Positions 45,422-57,528 of a DNA stretch of 64,000 nt are shown piece after piece. The stretch spans positions 12,834,001-12,898,000 of the forward strand of contig CP093831.1 of the NCBI GenBank assembly GCA_033063855.1, given 5' to 3'. The notes below the pieces were generated by a model. The model did no database searches. It was given only the letters and a program-made list of their open reading frames with translations, and was not told where the DNA came from. The stretch comes from Smittia aterrima. Taxonomy: Eukaryota > Arthropoda > Insecta > Diptera > Chironomidae. The position numbers and the translations under genes are program-made. How positions within the stretch are numbered: position 1 is the stretch's first letter; the number at the start of each line of letters is the position of its first letter.

Positions 45422-48400
45422 GAGGTTACGAATACTTGCTTCCAAAGCTTTCCAACTTTAATTCTATCTCGGAAAGTTTCGCTTGCCATTCAGTTCACTC
45501 GCTCTCTCTCTCTCAACCATATCCAACATTCATAATCAAACAGTAAAGTAAATTGCCATATCAGCAAAATTGATATTTCCTTTTCATAATAATTGAAATG
45601 TCGCATCTTCTTTTTGAGCAGAGACAGTTGCTTTAGAAAAGAAAAAATAAAAGAAAAGCCATCGATCATCGGAAAACAAGATTTCTGTTTGAGGCTGGAA
45701 TGGTCGCTGGCTCTTCTTATCTCGTTTATCTTTTTCATCGCGCAACAACAAGTGAAAATTCCTTTTTAAATATTTATCAGTTTTGCTGTGCATGTGACAA
45801 TGTTTCATTACAAGAAGAAAAGAAAAATGATTCCGAAATAAACTTGACAATAAATATTCGACGAATGAAGATGAAAATTAATTCCTTCAAAGTCAAATTG
45901 AACCAAATTGAAAATGATTGACAATATTTTGCCAGCTTCACATTTTGAGATGACAATAACATTGAATGTGATTGCAGATTACACAATGACGTAGATTTTC
46001 ACGAATATTCCGAGAAAATGTCAGAAACAAACAATTAACGTTTTTGGAAAAAAATCATTTTACTTTATCATCCACCGCAAGATCTCATGTCGAGATTTTT
46101 TTCGAAATGAAGCAAACTCTCGTCGTCTTGCATGTGAAGTTCTTTAATGAGGTTGAAAGTTTGTAAATAAGACAAAACTTTATTGAATTATATTCTTAAA
46201 AAATGTCTACGCGTCTCCAAGTATTTCCTTTTATTCTTCAGATAGAAAGTTGAAGAACAAGAAAATGTAACAGTTCTCATATCAAACATATGAACAGAAA
46301 AAATGAACAATAAAAACTTTTAGTTGACGAACCGATATCGGAGATTGCTGATGACATTCAACTCTCCGATGTCGTTCGGAGAAAATCGAGTAAATGAATA
46401 AATCTTTGATTTTGCTATTCGAACGACTCTTTTCAGGTTTAGATTTGGTCTTATGACATTTATTTTTGATTCATATCTCGAGGGCAAACACGTCTGGAAT
46501 TCCAAGAATGAGCTTACTGCAAACATTTCGTTCTTTCTTGAATCGCATTTAAACTCCTCAACAACCTGCGAAAAATCACTAAAAATTTAGGTTCAATAAA
46601 CTCACTAACTCATGCCACGCACCAACGCAAATTTCTTTATCTGAATGGAAATATTAGAAACAGCAGGGGAAATCATATCATAAAAAAATTATTCTGATCC
46701 TTTCATGTCACCACGCAATACTCGGATGCTTATCAGAGATTCTGCCAAAAAAAACTTCCTCGTCAGAAGGGTTCTATCTTTTTGAGTCGGGAAAATCTTT
46801 TATGAAGTTCAAAGTTGATGTAAGCATGACACGGAGAACTTGACGTAAAAATAGCTTGACCAATCTAATCTGGTATTTAAACGCTTTTAATAAAGTTTTT
46901 GAGCTGAATTCTTTGACATTTTAATCTGACTCATGAAGCGTTTTTAAATATTTCCCTTGGAATTTTCATTTAGCTTAAAAGAATTTTTATAAACTCGAAA
47001 GACAAAGAAAAATAAATTTTTAATATTTTCTTATTCATCGCTTCATGTTTCAGTTGATGATAAGTCTTCAGATGACTTATCAATTTTCGCGAAGTCAAAA
47101 AAAAATCTGTTATCGAGTTCACTTTCCACGAAAACATCTTTTCAATGCGGTGACGTCACAAAAGATTGAGATGAATCAACGTAGACGTAAATTGCATCAT
47201 GAAAACATTCCATTTCTGCCGCTCACGCTCTGTTTGCAACTACTCAGCTCATTACTATCAGATTACTGCTGTTTATGACTGATAATTTTCATCTCCATCC
47301 CCACTCAAATGCCGTAATTGACGTCATCGTGGTTGCCCAGCCGGGAATTGTCAATTTGCGGCTCCTAATGCGGTTGTTTTATGTTGCAGATTTATGAGGC
47401 GTGATACACGATAGAGAGTCAAATACGCTCTCGAGGGTCTCGCAAGGGATTTTTTTCTCCGGAAATTAGAAAAGCGAATAGATGGAAATCGGAAAATATT
47501 CATCATCAAAGAAGTTGAAGCTTTTTAGAGCGTCGAAGAAATGAGATCCGACCATCAGCTGCTTATTCGAGCAAACAGAGCCAACCAAAATCAAGTTCAC
47601 ATCAAACGCGGCCAAAGTTCTCAAAGCTCCAGTTTCAACGAAAAAGTCGCGTGATTTATTGCTCTGCTTTGCTCTAGCTACAAACCGTTGGAAAGCAAAT
47701 AAACAATCAAACTCGAAAACGAGAATAAAGTGATTGCCTAAGGCTCAGCTTCTTCTAAATAGAAATTGTTACGCTTGAGTTGCTAAATCTAAGCTTTCGT
47801 CAAAATCATTTCATTTTCGCAAAGCGGAATCTTTTTTATTGAATTAGAAGATACAAGATGGTAATAAAGCGAGAAAAAAATCAATAAGAAGCGACATCGG
47901 GTGAACAATCAATTGAAATCACAAATTTGTTTCTAGAGAATTTCTTTTTCAGAAAAAGTGAATCTCAAATGTTAATTAAATCGACGGAAGATGTCTCATT
48001 CGCCCCCTCTAAATTCTTCCTCAGCCGTCTCATAAAGATTAAAATTCTGATTTATGTCGAGTAGTGGAATGTCTCACAAATAGAAAAGGTCATCTTCTTC
48101 AATCATCTTATTTCATTTCTTAAAACGTTTTACTTAAGAATAATTAATTGTTTTTTTTTCATCTGAAAGCTTTAAAGAACTTTTTAAGAAATGTTTTAAT
48201 TAATTAAAATGCGACATCCAATTCCAAAGAAGTATTCATTATTGCTTCGACTCTTCGTAGTAGAAAGATGAGTTTCCTTTTTGTAATATTTCAATCAACA
48301 AAGTTTTTGAAAGCAGTAAAACTTTTGAATAAAATCAACAATAAAGATTTTCTTTTAAACAGAAATCGCTGATAGGAACTTTTACCTTTGTCATCTTTTA

Positions 48401-48478
48401 AACTTCAAGCTTCGAATCCTAATTACAATAAAGGTCGAAAAGTTAAGTTTAGAAATTTCCTTTATTTTCTATTAAGCT
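45422..48478. other. Mostly gene-free stretch, about 3 kb
   Basis: Apart from the weak minus-strand exons at 46320-46640 I see no supported gene. The left end should carry the Nplp1 3' UTR, the right end the 3' UTR of the minus-strand gene at 48479. The area near 47280-47480 is somewhat richer in G and C than the rest and could be regulatory. Confidence 0.45.
46320..46640 (-). other. Possible spliced coding exons, unrecognised
   Basis: On the minus strand, 46565-46320 is open for 82 codons from an acceptor (ATTTTTCGCAG) to TAA. It encodes VVEEFKCDSRKNEMFAVSS ... YSFTRFSPNDIGELNVIS ... YRFVN, of ordinary amino-acid make-up. A preceding piece 46640-46606 (acceptor TTTCCATTCAG, donor GTGAGT) joins in phase as KEICVGAWHEL. 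Against it: the intron between them would be only 40 bases, shorter than any other here, and I cannot find a start exon. It could be the tail of a diverged gene or a pseudogene. No family recognised. Confidence 0.25.
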
Positions 48479-48982
48479 TCAAATATTTTCTTTTGCTCTT
48501 GAATAAGTCCGGAGGACGTCATTTGTTGAATGAAAGCTCATCTTAGGTGAAGGGGGCGAGCTGGAGTCTGAGTCGTAAGTTCCTTTCTTAATTTTCTTTG
48601 CATACGAAAATATTTGAGAATCGATGTCAAGTTGAGAGTTCAGTTCAATCTTGTGATAATGCGATTCTGTGCAGATTGTGGAGCATGCATTAGAAGTCGT
48701 TGAACGATGCTTTTGTGATTTACTTGTAATCGTTGACTTTGAATCTTGATTCACTTTAGCAACAGCTTCTTTAGCTGCTGCTAATCGTTCTCTGTGTCTT
48801 CTTGATCTCTCTCGGTTCTGCCGGCGAACTCTTTCCTTTTTCGATTCTTCACAATCACTCGATTGACCAGCTGAAGCCAATTCGTGAGGCAGTTCTATTA
48901 CGTATTCTTCTTCCGGCTCTTGCTTCACTTCAACTTCATCTTTGCATTGGACGAAAACTAAAGGATCTGCTATTTTAAACAT
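48479..48982 (-). CDS. Unrecognised small acidic/basic nuclear-type protein
   Basis: Single exon, 167 residues, ATG 48982 to TAA 48479. N-terminal acidic part with VKQEPEEEYVIELP (VKQE resembles a SUMO consensus), then a strongly basic helix-like stretch KKERVRRQNRERSRRHRERL, which resembles the basic NxERSRRxRxR segments found in several insect DNA-binding proteins. A Ser/Thr/Lys-rich segment and a proline-directed SSSPPSPK follow. No leucine zipper is evident after the basic part. Nuclear location is a guess from composition. Divergent from the Bcl-2 gene with 235 bases between starts. Confidence 0.6.
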   Translation of the reverse strand: MFKIADPLVFVQCKDEVEVKQEPEEEYVIELPHELASAGQSSDCEESKKERVRRQNRERSRRHRERLAAAKEAVAKVNQDSKSTITSKSQKHRSTTSNACSTICTESHYHKIELNSQLDIDSQIFSYAKKIKKGTYDSDSSSPPSPKMSFHSTNDVLRTYSRAKENI

Positions 48983-49217
48983 TCTTTTAATTTTTAATTT
49001 AAAAAGAGAAAAGTTCGCTTAGACAATTGCCCCTTTTCAGGGCACGTTGATACGGGAACTTTAATTTTCTTTTGCATTTTTTTGTAATGAATATTTATTT
49101 AGTCGTCGTTTAAGGTGATGAACATTGTTCTAAAGTGATTCATACAATGTGACAGTAACATTGCAATCTCCAGTAATTTGAGATCTAAACGCGGAATCGA
49201 TTCTTTACGATTCATTC

Positions 49218-50050
49218 ATGTATTTGACAAAAAATCATCAAAACTCATCCGAGCATAAAACTTGGAATCAACAGCACGGCGAGAGAAACGGATTAAAAAG
49301 GTGTCTCGGCATTTCCGACGAAGTCGCATCTCAGGTTTGTAATCGAGGGACTGTACAAAAGTCTCGTAAATCTTGTCGTCAAGTCTTTAACTTCTCCTGG
49401 ATGAATACTTATTGACGAACAGCCCCATGCCGTCTTCTTGATTTACAATGTCGAGACACTGAGATGATAATGAATTTTATTTGCAGACTCAGTGTTTATG
49501 TGCACAGTTCGTGAAGGAGAAACTTAAGCGAGATGGACTGCTAGGCCGAAAGGTTTCGATTTTTATTGACGTTCTTCCCAACTCAACGCTTCGTCACGTT
49601 CTTGTGATCCTCAATCGCATGTCCTTGGAGCTTGAGAAACTTCATCCCAAGACTTTTCATAATATTACTGTACCATTGACTGAGGCCGCTCCTGTGATGG
49701 TTGATAGCATAGGACGAAGTCTTTTTAAACATAACGACGTCACATGGGGGAAAATTATTAGTTTTCTGGCAATCTCATCAGCAATTGCTGCTGACTGTGC
49801 TCGAGTTGGGCAACCGGATATTATTCAATCAGTCGTTGACTCAACGTTTTCTGTAATGGCAGATGAAGCTGGACCTTGGATTGAGAAACAGGGCGGCTGG
49901 AATGCTCTAACTGACCACATAAGACCAATCGGCAGTGATCATGTTTCGTTTCTCAGTTGGCTGATGATGATGACAGGCTTTCTACTCACGATTCATTGGA
50001 CGTGGGCGCTACTCAAATTCATCGGCCGACAAATTTTAAACATTTTGTGA
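49218..50050 (+). CDS. Bcl-2 family protein (Buffy/Debcl type)
   Basis: Exons 49218-49334 and 49487-50050 (TGA); 226 residues, phase 0. The start MYLTKNHQNSSEHK is followed by a polar leader. BH1 is visible as DVTWGKIISFLAISSAIA (about residues 123-142), BH2 as PWIEKQGGWNALTDHI (about 169-184), and a C-terminal membrane anchor (FLSWLMMMTGFLLTIHWTWA, about 193-217), so it should sit on mitochondrial or ER membranes. A convincing BH3 was not picked by eye. Dipterans usually have two such genes, Buffy (protective) and Debcl (pro-death); I cannot say which this is. Confidence 0.9.
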
Positions 50051-50269
50051 TTACAATTTGCAATCTCATCAAACAAAAATTGTTTACGTTAATTTCTGTT
50101 TCTTTTTTCCTTGTGATGGTGTAAATAAAATTTTACGAAAAGTTGATTCACTTATTTCTGAGTTTATGTGAGAGAGAAGATCAACAAACTTGAGAGAAGG
50201 AAAAATAGATTTTATTTGAAAAAAAGGAATGAACGATCAAAAAAGTTGTGCATAACATTTTAAAACATT

Positions 50270-52582
50270 TTAAATTGGATCGCAAAAGCAATATTTCTCA
50301 ATAAAGGAGTCCTTAATGCATCCTTTCGTGTAAGTGCTGATGCGACTAACGACTCCCGTTAACTTTACTTCATCGTTAATTTCGTCCAATCGAACTGTTG
50401 CTTCAAATCTAAGGAAAAAAGAAAGTTTAAAATTATTTAAGCTTTTAAAAGCTCTTGAGAGCTTTCGCTGTCAAAAAAGCTTCAAAGTTATAAAATCTCC
50501 TTGAGCTTTTCAAACAAAATCAACTGACTTACTCTGGTCGCGGTCCTGGCTTTGTGGTGATTTTTAACGTGATATCATAAATCTTTTTTCTTCCTTTCGG
50601 CGGTCGCAAGCTTTTAACTTTATCGCGAGCTTGTGATGAAGATATAAAAACGCGTTCGTTCAAGATGTGCATGTGCGCTGATATGATTGAGTTCAAATAC
50701 AGAAAGTGACACGTCTTGTGAGGTTTGATTAACTCATTCATCAGCTTCACGACGAAACGTGCGGCCTTTTGAACCCGATGATCAGAATTGCTAAGTTCAA
50801 TCTTTTCGTAACACATACACCAATGACTAAGAGAAAAAGAATTTAAAATTTTAACAGAAATTGAAGTGAGAATTAAATAAATTAATTTACCTTTCTATTC
50901 CTGCTGATTCGCAGGTTCTTTCTCCTGGGATCTCTAAAAACAAACTAATCCCTCTCGGCAAATTCCTTTCTCTTTCCTTGAGATCATCTGATCGTTTACG
51001 TATTTTATCATTGCTTAATAAGTTTGTGTCAATGTTTGACAAATCTTTTAAAGTCTCGAAGACATCGTAATGAGTAGTTAGTCGTCTCGAGTTTCGTTTG
51101 AGATTTCTTACTGCTAACGGATATTTTTGCTTGAATGCTTTCGGGAGAATCGAGAAGAAAGCCGCTAAAATGAAAATGATTATTCAATGAACAGAACGTG
51201 ATGGTTCAAAGGATCTTACGCAATCTCTCCTCGACCATTCCTTGAAATGTCGTTTGCCTAAAGCTCCCGAATCTTATTCCGTGATCGCTCAGCACGAAGA
51301 GAATTGTCTTGTCCAAAAATTTCTCATTTTTCATGTGAAGAAGAAGTTCAGTCAAGTCGTGGTCGATAAGTAACGGATAATTAATAAAATCATGAGTCAT
51401 TGAACTTGTCCAGAAGAACGAGAACGACGGATGGTTGGCTAAGCTTTTAACAAACTTCTTGATGTACTTGAACAAAACGTCAATTGGTCGTTGATTTCCC
51501 AAACAAAGTTTGTAGTTTCCAAGTTTATTAAACGCAATATCCTTTTCCATTTGATGAAGCATAGTTCTAAAATAATAGTCAACCGGCTGTTTCTCGAATC
51601 CATTCTTGAAGTAATTGAACAATGATAGTAAAGCTGAATCTTCCGCAAACAAAGTGGTTGAGCCTTTTCGTTTAAAATCGTCCCAAATGAAGTGACAGTT
51701 GTCGAAGTAAATTGAAGCGTTCGATGATAAACATGCTCCGTTTAATTCTTCTTCCGACAATCCGGCGAGAAGTGGAATGAGGTTTGGGTAAGTGTTATCA
51801 CCAACTTTATTGTATCCCTCCATCTCGATACCTTCCAAATCCTCTAATATTGTTTTTGCTGTGAGATTCAGCATTCGATGGAAGTTTAACTTTGAGACTG
51901 AGTCAACGCCCAAAATCATTACGTTAAACTTTTCCTCTTTCTTCTTGTTATTAACTGCTTCGTTTAACTTTGGGAAGAAGCTGTGAAAATCGATGTTAAG
52001 CTGTGACTGATTGCCATTTTCGCAAAAGACTTGAACAAATTCAGAGTCGATTTTCGAACGTTGTCCAATGTGAATTGGATTGATTGTTTCATTTTTAACT
52101 ACTGAGTAATCAGTTAATCGCGTGAATGTGGTAAAGTAACATTGAAGCTGATCTGGTGATGTAATATTATAAAACTTCTTCAGCTCCGTTTCTGTTAGAT
52201 TAATATAAAGATATTTTTCGTCTGAATCAGTCAAGGCAGGCGGTCCGCATTGAATCTTTTTTGGCTTCTCATTGTTCGATGGGAAGAAGCTTCGTATCTG
52301 CTCGTTCATCACATCCATTTTCATGATTCTACAGCCGGAAGTCTTAACAAAATAATTCTCGTCGTAAACCTCATCGACGCTCAAGTAATCTTCGTCCTTT
52401 GCTGGTCGCTGAAGAAGCTTCGTCAGTGAGATCTCGTCTAAATGGTTGGTCGTGAAGTCGATTAGATAGATCGACGATAATAAAACAATTCCGACTGCTA
52501 AAATCCTGTAGAGCTGAGTCTTTCTAACCTTTGTAAACGCTGGGCACTTCCACCTCGCCCTTACGTTCCTAAACGCCATCAT
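50270..52582 (-). CDS. DUF229 family type II membrane protein (sulfatase-like fold)
   Basis: Minus-strand exons 52582-51220, 51164-50891, 50826-50533, 50408-50270 (TAA); 689 residues, all phases consistent. Two adjacent ATGs open the gene. A single membrane segment near residues 28-45 (ILAVGIVLLSSIYLI) follows a basic cytoplasmic tail, so the bulk faces the lumen or outside; many N-x-S/T sites fit. DUF229 landmarks: MILGVDSVSKLNFHRML, WDDFKRKGSTTLFAED, FWTSSMTHDF, VLSDHGIRFG, then PGERTCESAGIE and HWCMCYEK in the C-terminal exons, ending with a Cys-rich CFCDPI. The alkaline phosphatase/sulfatase fold metal residues (Asp in GVDSVS, DHG) are kept. Insect genomes carry many copies; the function is not established. 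Confidence 0.88.
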
Positions 52583-53055
52583 TTTACAACCGAAATCCTA
52601 ACTCAACCACTTTTCATTGAAAACTTGATAAACCTGCTCATCGACTTAGGTTTTCTTATCGTTTTGCCGATTCGGCACACTTTGTTTCTAAATTTAAAAC
52701 ACTTCTCGTAATATCTCGAGCTCCATATCAAATTTTACAAATTTACGTCGAAGTGTGAAAAAGAAAATTGAAAACAAACCCAAATTTAAGAAAAAATCTT
52801 TTCCTGTAGATCTTGCGCAATTGAGATGAAATTTCGTCCTTCGTCGCCATGACAATCGCATCACTCACAAAAATATCTACAACAGATGGTTCGTTCCTCT
52901 CTTTTCGTAGTAGCAACCACGTGGTTGCAAAAAGGAATCGCATTTCAGTTGGAAAAGCATGAAGAAAAATCGTAAAATTTAAATCGGAATTAAAAATCTT
53001 TGGATCAGGATTAAAAAATCATGAATTTTATTTTTTTAAGAATTTTTTTAAATTG
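52583..53055. other. Intergenic between CHMP7 stop and DUF229 start
   Basis: 473 bases containing the DUF229 promoter side and the CHMP7 3' UTR; both genes read leftwards. No exon supported. Confidence 0.5.
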
Positions 53056-54513
53056 TCACTGAGGAGGCGAGTAGAGTGGAGCTCTTTGAGAAAGACCAAC
53101 ATTTGAGATTTTGGGTTCGTCTAAAGAAGACAAGTCAGATCGCAATCGATGTAATCTCATTTCAAGTTCTTTGTCAAGCTGATCCATGTCTTGAGGTTTC
53201 TTTTCAGCGCTGTTTCCACCGGCGTTATTCGTTTTGTCATCCTTTGCTGGTTCCATAAGATCATTGAGTTCTTTTTCGAGATCGGAATCGTCGATATAAG
53301 TTGTTCCTCGCATTGGTTCACTAATTGCCTTCTCGAACTCTTCTTGGTCAGAATAAACTTCTCTCATATTTTCAATAATATCGTCGACGTTATCCAAATT
53401 GATTCCTGACTCTGCAAAAGCTTTCTTAAGTGCTTCTGATCCCATCTTGTATGTGTTTAGAATTTCCTTATCATTCGTTGATGCATGAACACGGGAACTC
53501 ATGGTTTGTACGTTTTCAAGAACATTCATTGATTTAATAAGATCGGCCTCAAGCATATGTTTCTTACGCAACAAGGTCTTTGCCATCTGCTTCTTTCCAT
53601 CTCTCACGCATTCCTTGACATGTTTCAATAAATCATTCAGATGCTGTTCCTTCTTATCGATTGTCTCAAGTAAGAATCTTTCAGTTTGCTCGAGATTGTA
53701 AACGCTTCGCTCCATGTCGGTAATTGGCGAGACTGCTTTGTGCTCTTCAGCGAACTTCAAGAGTATTTTGTGGTGATGTGAGGATTCTGTTGTGTTCCGC
53801 TCTTCTTCCATGTAAACTTTTTTCTCAGCAGTGGTCAGATATTGAAGGATTAGTAAGATTCCATCTTTGTCAACTCCCTCAACCTCATCAATCATTAAAT
53901 CGTCCAATGAAATTATGTTCTTGTTCAAATTCTTGCTTCTAACGTGATTCATCAGAAGCTTTGACTGACTGATTAAAACTGGTTTGAGAACAAACTCTGT
54001 TTGCTCGTCTTGTGTGGGGGTGATTAGTCTTTCCTTCAACTTTCCAAAGCCCCAGCTCAACGGTTTGACTAAAAGTGAATTAACTGCCCATCCAGCAATC
54101 GACTTCGGTTGCTGCATAAATTCTTCCTTGTTCATTAAATTTCCTTCAGTCATCATTTGATTGAAAACGTCTTGAAGGCAATAAGGCTGAGTCCCCTTTC
54201 GTTTAAAGACGGATTTAAGTTCTTGGATCGTGAACTTCGGAGATCCCTTATATTCGCAGTAGCTTTCAATCATTTCCTTCCAGAATTTCATCTTCTGATC
54301 GTAATGTTCCTCATTGACTTGACGAGGTCGAAATGTATTTAATAGAACTGACATTTTCGCGTCGTCTCTCCATGTTTCTGCGTAATAGACAAAGAATTTT
54401 TAAAAAATATTTAATTTATTTCAGAGTTTCTAAGACTTACCAGGATAGAATTCTTCATCAAGCGCGAAGAGTTGTGACATTGAACTCTTGTTTCGTGTTT
54501 TATCTGATGACAT
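53056..54513 (-). CDS. CHMP7, ESCRT-III subunit acting at the nuclear envelope
   Basis: Minus-strand exons 54513-54441 and 54377-53056 (TGA); 464 residues (human 453), phase 1 junction giving EEFYPETWRDDAKMSVL. The N-terminal half is the tandem winged-helix region (KMKFWKEMIESYCEYK, FTIQELKSVFKRKGTQPYC, AGWAVNSLLVKPLSW). The C-terminal half is the Snf7-like helical core from LEQTERFLLETIDKKEQHL through KKHMLEADLIKSMNVLENV, with a terminal acidic MIM-like end (LDKELEMRLHRLRSDL). In other animals it binds LEM2 and recruits CHMP4 to reseal the nuclear envelope. Divergent from NOP2. Confidence 0.93.
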
Positions 54514-54789
54514 TTTATTAACTACAACAGAAACTAACAAATATTCTTCAAAAATAAACGTTGATCAAAGCAAATCTAGTTTTTGTTTTTCACAAAATTT
54601 GAAAGATTTGAGTTTAAGATCGTCCGGCTGTCACTTTTTTAGTCATTACGAATAAAAGCCCTTTACTAAAAATAAAATCGTCTCTAACTGCTGCTCATTC
54701 TTATTTAGAACCGCTTGATATTTAACCGATTCGTAAAAAAACTTGACACACGTTTTTGAAGTCAAGAAATTTTAAATCTTAAATAAATC
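54514..54789. promoter_or_regulatory. Compact divergent promoter of CHMP7 and NOP2
   Basis: 276 bases between the two start codons hold both leaders and promoters. No TATA box in either direction by eye. Inferred from layout. Confidence 0.45.
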
Positions 54790-57101
54790 ATGGGTCGTAA
54801 AGTGAATTATGCTGAGAAACCGAAGAAAGGTCCTGGCAAGAAGACAAAGAAGCAACCACCACCGAAGTTTTCTCCAAAGCTGATGGCAAAAGGTAAAAAC
54901 AGAATAAATATTTATCAACGCATGGGAATTTACTTAATTTTATTTTAGCTGACACTTCTGATGAGTCGAAGAAGTTATCACATAGACAAAAGCAACGAGC
55001 TGTAAAGAGAGCTGAAACAAAAACAAAGTTGCAAAACAGAGATAGAAACAATGCAGCCAAGAAAAAGAAAAATCAGAAACCGCGCTACAACAGTGATGAG
55101 TCTGAGAACGAAGACGATGACAGCGAAAGTGAAGCCGCTTCATTTGACCAAGAGGAAGACGTAGTTCAGAAAGTTAAGACATCCATGAAGAAAGGATTCG
55201 CAGAGAAGACAAAAGTTAAAACTCCAGTTGATGATTCTGACGACGAAGAAGAAGAATCTGGAAGCGACGATGAATTCATGAAAGATGATTTCGATGGTGA
55301 AGATAGCGATGAGTTGGAGAACGGAGAAGGAAGTAAGAAGAAAGATATTCTTGCTGACTCTGATGAAGAAGCCTCCGATGATTCTGACGAGGAAGCAGAA
55401 GCTGACAGCGACGAGGATGAAGATGAATTGCCGATCGAGAAAGCTAATAAGAAATTGAAAGCAAGGAAACAGGAGAACGATCAGCTTGCTGAAGATGAAC
55501 TTCAACTTAACATTGCTGACAGGGAACAAATTGATTTGGACGACGCAATGGATGTTGACAAGGTGATTAGCTTGCAAGACATTCAGCTACGTATTAAAGA
55601 TGTTGCTGCTGTGTTGATGGACTTCTCTGCCAATCGAGATCCAACTCGTTCAAGAAGCGAATACATCGAGGTCATTAAGAAAGACTTGTGCACTTACTAC
55701 AGTTACAACGAGTTTCTGATGGAAACTTTCATGGATGTGTTTGCTATCAATGAATTACTTGAATTCCTCGAAGCTTCTGAAATTCAACGTCCACTGACGA
55801 TTCGAACGAACAGCTTAAAAACACGTCGTCGAGATCTCGCACAAGCCTTGATCAATCGCGGAGTCAATCTTGATCCCGTTGGAAAATGGTCAAAAGTTGG
55901 ATTGGTCGTTTACAGCTCACAAGTCCCACTCGGAGCAACACCAGAATATCTCGCTGGTCATTACATGATTCAGGGAGCTTCAAGTATGTTGCCAGTAATG
56001 TCGCTTGCTCCACAAGAGAATGAAAGAATTCTCGATATGTGCAGTGCACCAGGAGGAAAAAGCTCACACATCGCAGCCATTATGAAAAATACTGGAGTTC
56101 TATTCGCAAACGATCTTAATCGCGATAGGATCCATGCTGTTATTGGAAACTTCCATCGTCTTGGCGTCGTAAACTCAGTTGTAAGTTGCATGAATGGTGT
56201 TGAATACAAGAAGTTCATGTCTGGATTCGATCGAGTTCTCCTCGACGCTCCGTGCACAGGTACCGGCGTAATTTCAAAAGATCAATCAGTGAAAACATCG
56301 AAATCACAAATCGACATTCAGCGTTGCTTCAATCTGCAACGAAAACTCATCTTAAGCGCAATTGATTGTATATCAGCCAAGTCAGCGACTGGCGGTTATT
56401 TGGTTTATTCAACATGTTCAATTCTTCCTGAAGAAAATGAATGGGTCATTGATTACGCTTTGAAGAAGCGAAATGTTCGATTGGTGCCTACTGGATTGGA
56501 CTTTGGAGTTGAAGGATTCACAAACTATCGTAGCCAACGTTATCATCCATCAATGAAGCTCACAAAACGTTATTATCCTCACACACACAACATGGATGGA
56601 TTTTTCGTTGCCAAGCTCCAGAAATTCTCTGACGATATTCCACAAAATGCTGAAGAAGACGATATTGAAGATGAAATCGAAAATGATGAAGAAGAAAAGG
56701 AAGAAGCTGAGGTTGATGGTGAAGAAGAGGAAATTGTTGCTCCCAAGGTAGAAACGAAGAAACCAAGAATTGATAAACGCGATTGGTTCCATAAGGATCT
56801 TAAAGAAATCAATCAGAAGGATCAGCCAGAGAAGAAAGAAACTTACATCACAAAAGTCTTTGAACAGCCGATCAAGAAAAAGTTTGACAAGTCTAAAAAA
56901 CAAGTCAAAGAGATAACGAAAGACGAACCAGCAGCAAAGAAAATGAAAACTGAAGAAGTTCCAATTCCAGCAAAGAAATCTGAGAAACCAGCAACTAAAC
57001 CCTTGACTAAACCAATTAAGAACGGAAAAGCCCCAACTTCAACTGTCACCAGCAAACCGAAGCACGACAAGAAAATTCAAAAGTTTAAGAACAAGAAATA
57101 A
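54790..57101 (+). CDS. NOP2/NSUN1, nucleolar 28S rRNA cytosine-C5 methyltransferase
   Basis: Exons 54790-54892 and 54949-57101 (TAA); 751 residues, phase 1. The N-terminus (MGRKVNYAEKPKKGPGKK) is basic, followed by acidic low-complexity blocks (about 55090-55430) typical of nucleolar proteins. The methyltransferase domain has the SAM site MCSAPGGKSSHIA (about 56037-56075), the release Cys in LDAPCTGTGVISKD (about 56242-56283) and the nucleophile Cys in YSTCSILPEENE (about 56406-56440). RPLTIRTNSLKTRRRDLA and HYMIQGASSMLPVMSL precede these. The Lys-rich tail is a nucleolar-targeting type. The role is 60S ribosome assembly. Confidence 0.95.
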
Positions 57102-57528
57102 TTTCAAGAAGATTTGTAATTAAAAGGATTTATGAATAAAAATGAATTAAATATTTTAAATCGTCTCTAACGAGTTTTCAATTTCAAAAATAATCTGAAC
57201 CGATTTTGAACCGCATAAATGAAGTGACGACGGGAATTACGAAATATTGTTTAACCAGGCTAATAAGCCCAAATAAAATAAACAATGATATTATTAAAGT
57301 CAACTGTGTGTTCTCGATAAAAAATAAAAGTAGAAGTGTTCTCTCCGATACGAAGAAATCGGAAATCTTATCAATGAAACGCGAGAGATTAGTAAACCAC
57401 AAAAGATAAACAAAGAATTAAGAAAGTTGCTAACGGGACTCGTGTGAAAGTGGTTTCATAAACATATTGTGCTAATTGTAGCAAAAGACTTTGGTTTATT
57501 CTATTTAATGAAAACGCCCTAAATAGCT
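57102..57528. other. Intergenic between NOP2 and the ABCA gene
   Basis: 427 AT-rich bases with the NOP2 poly(A) region (AATAAA near 57135) and the ABCA promoter. Overlapping open frames on both strands at 57184-57409 show no family features. Confidence 0.5.

Noticed and set aside
45298..45489. Minus-strand open frame overlapping the Nplp1 terminal exon
   Set aside because: The plus strand has a good acceptor and matches the fly Nplp1 C-terminus; the antisense frame has no support.
55140..55577. Long minus-strand open frame opposite NOP2 (and similar ones at 56550-57070)
   Set aside because: Antisense mirror of Glu/Asp/Lys-rich coding sequence, giving Phe/Ser/Leu-rich peptides; the plus strand is clearly NOP2.
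57184..57409. Overlapping sense and antisense open frames between NOP2 and ABCA
   Set aside because: Intergenic AT-rich sequence without start context, splice sites or motif.
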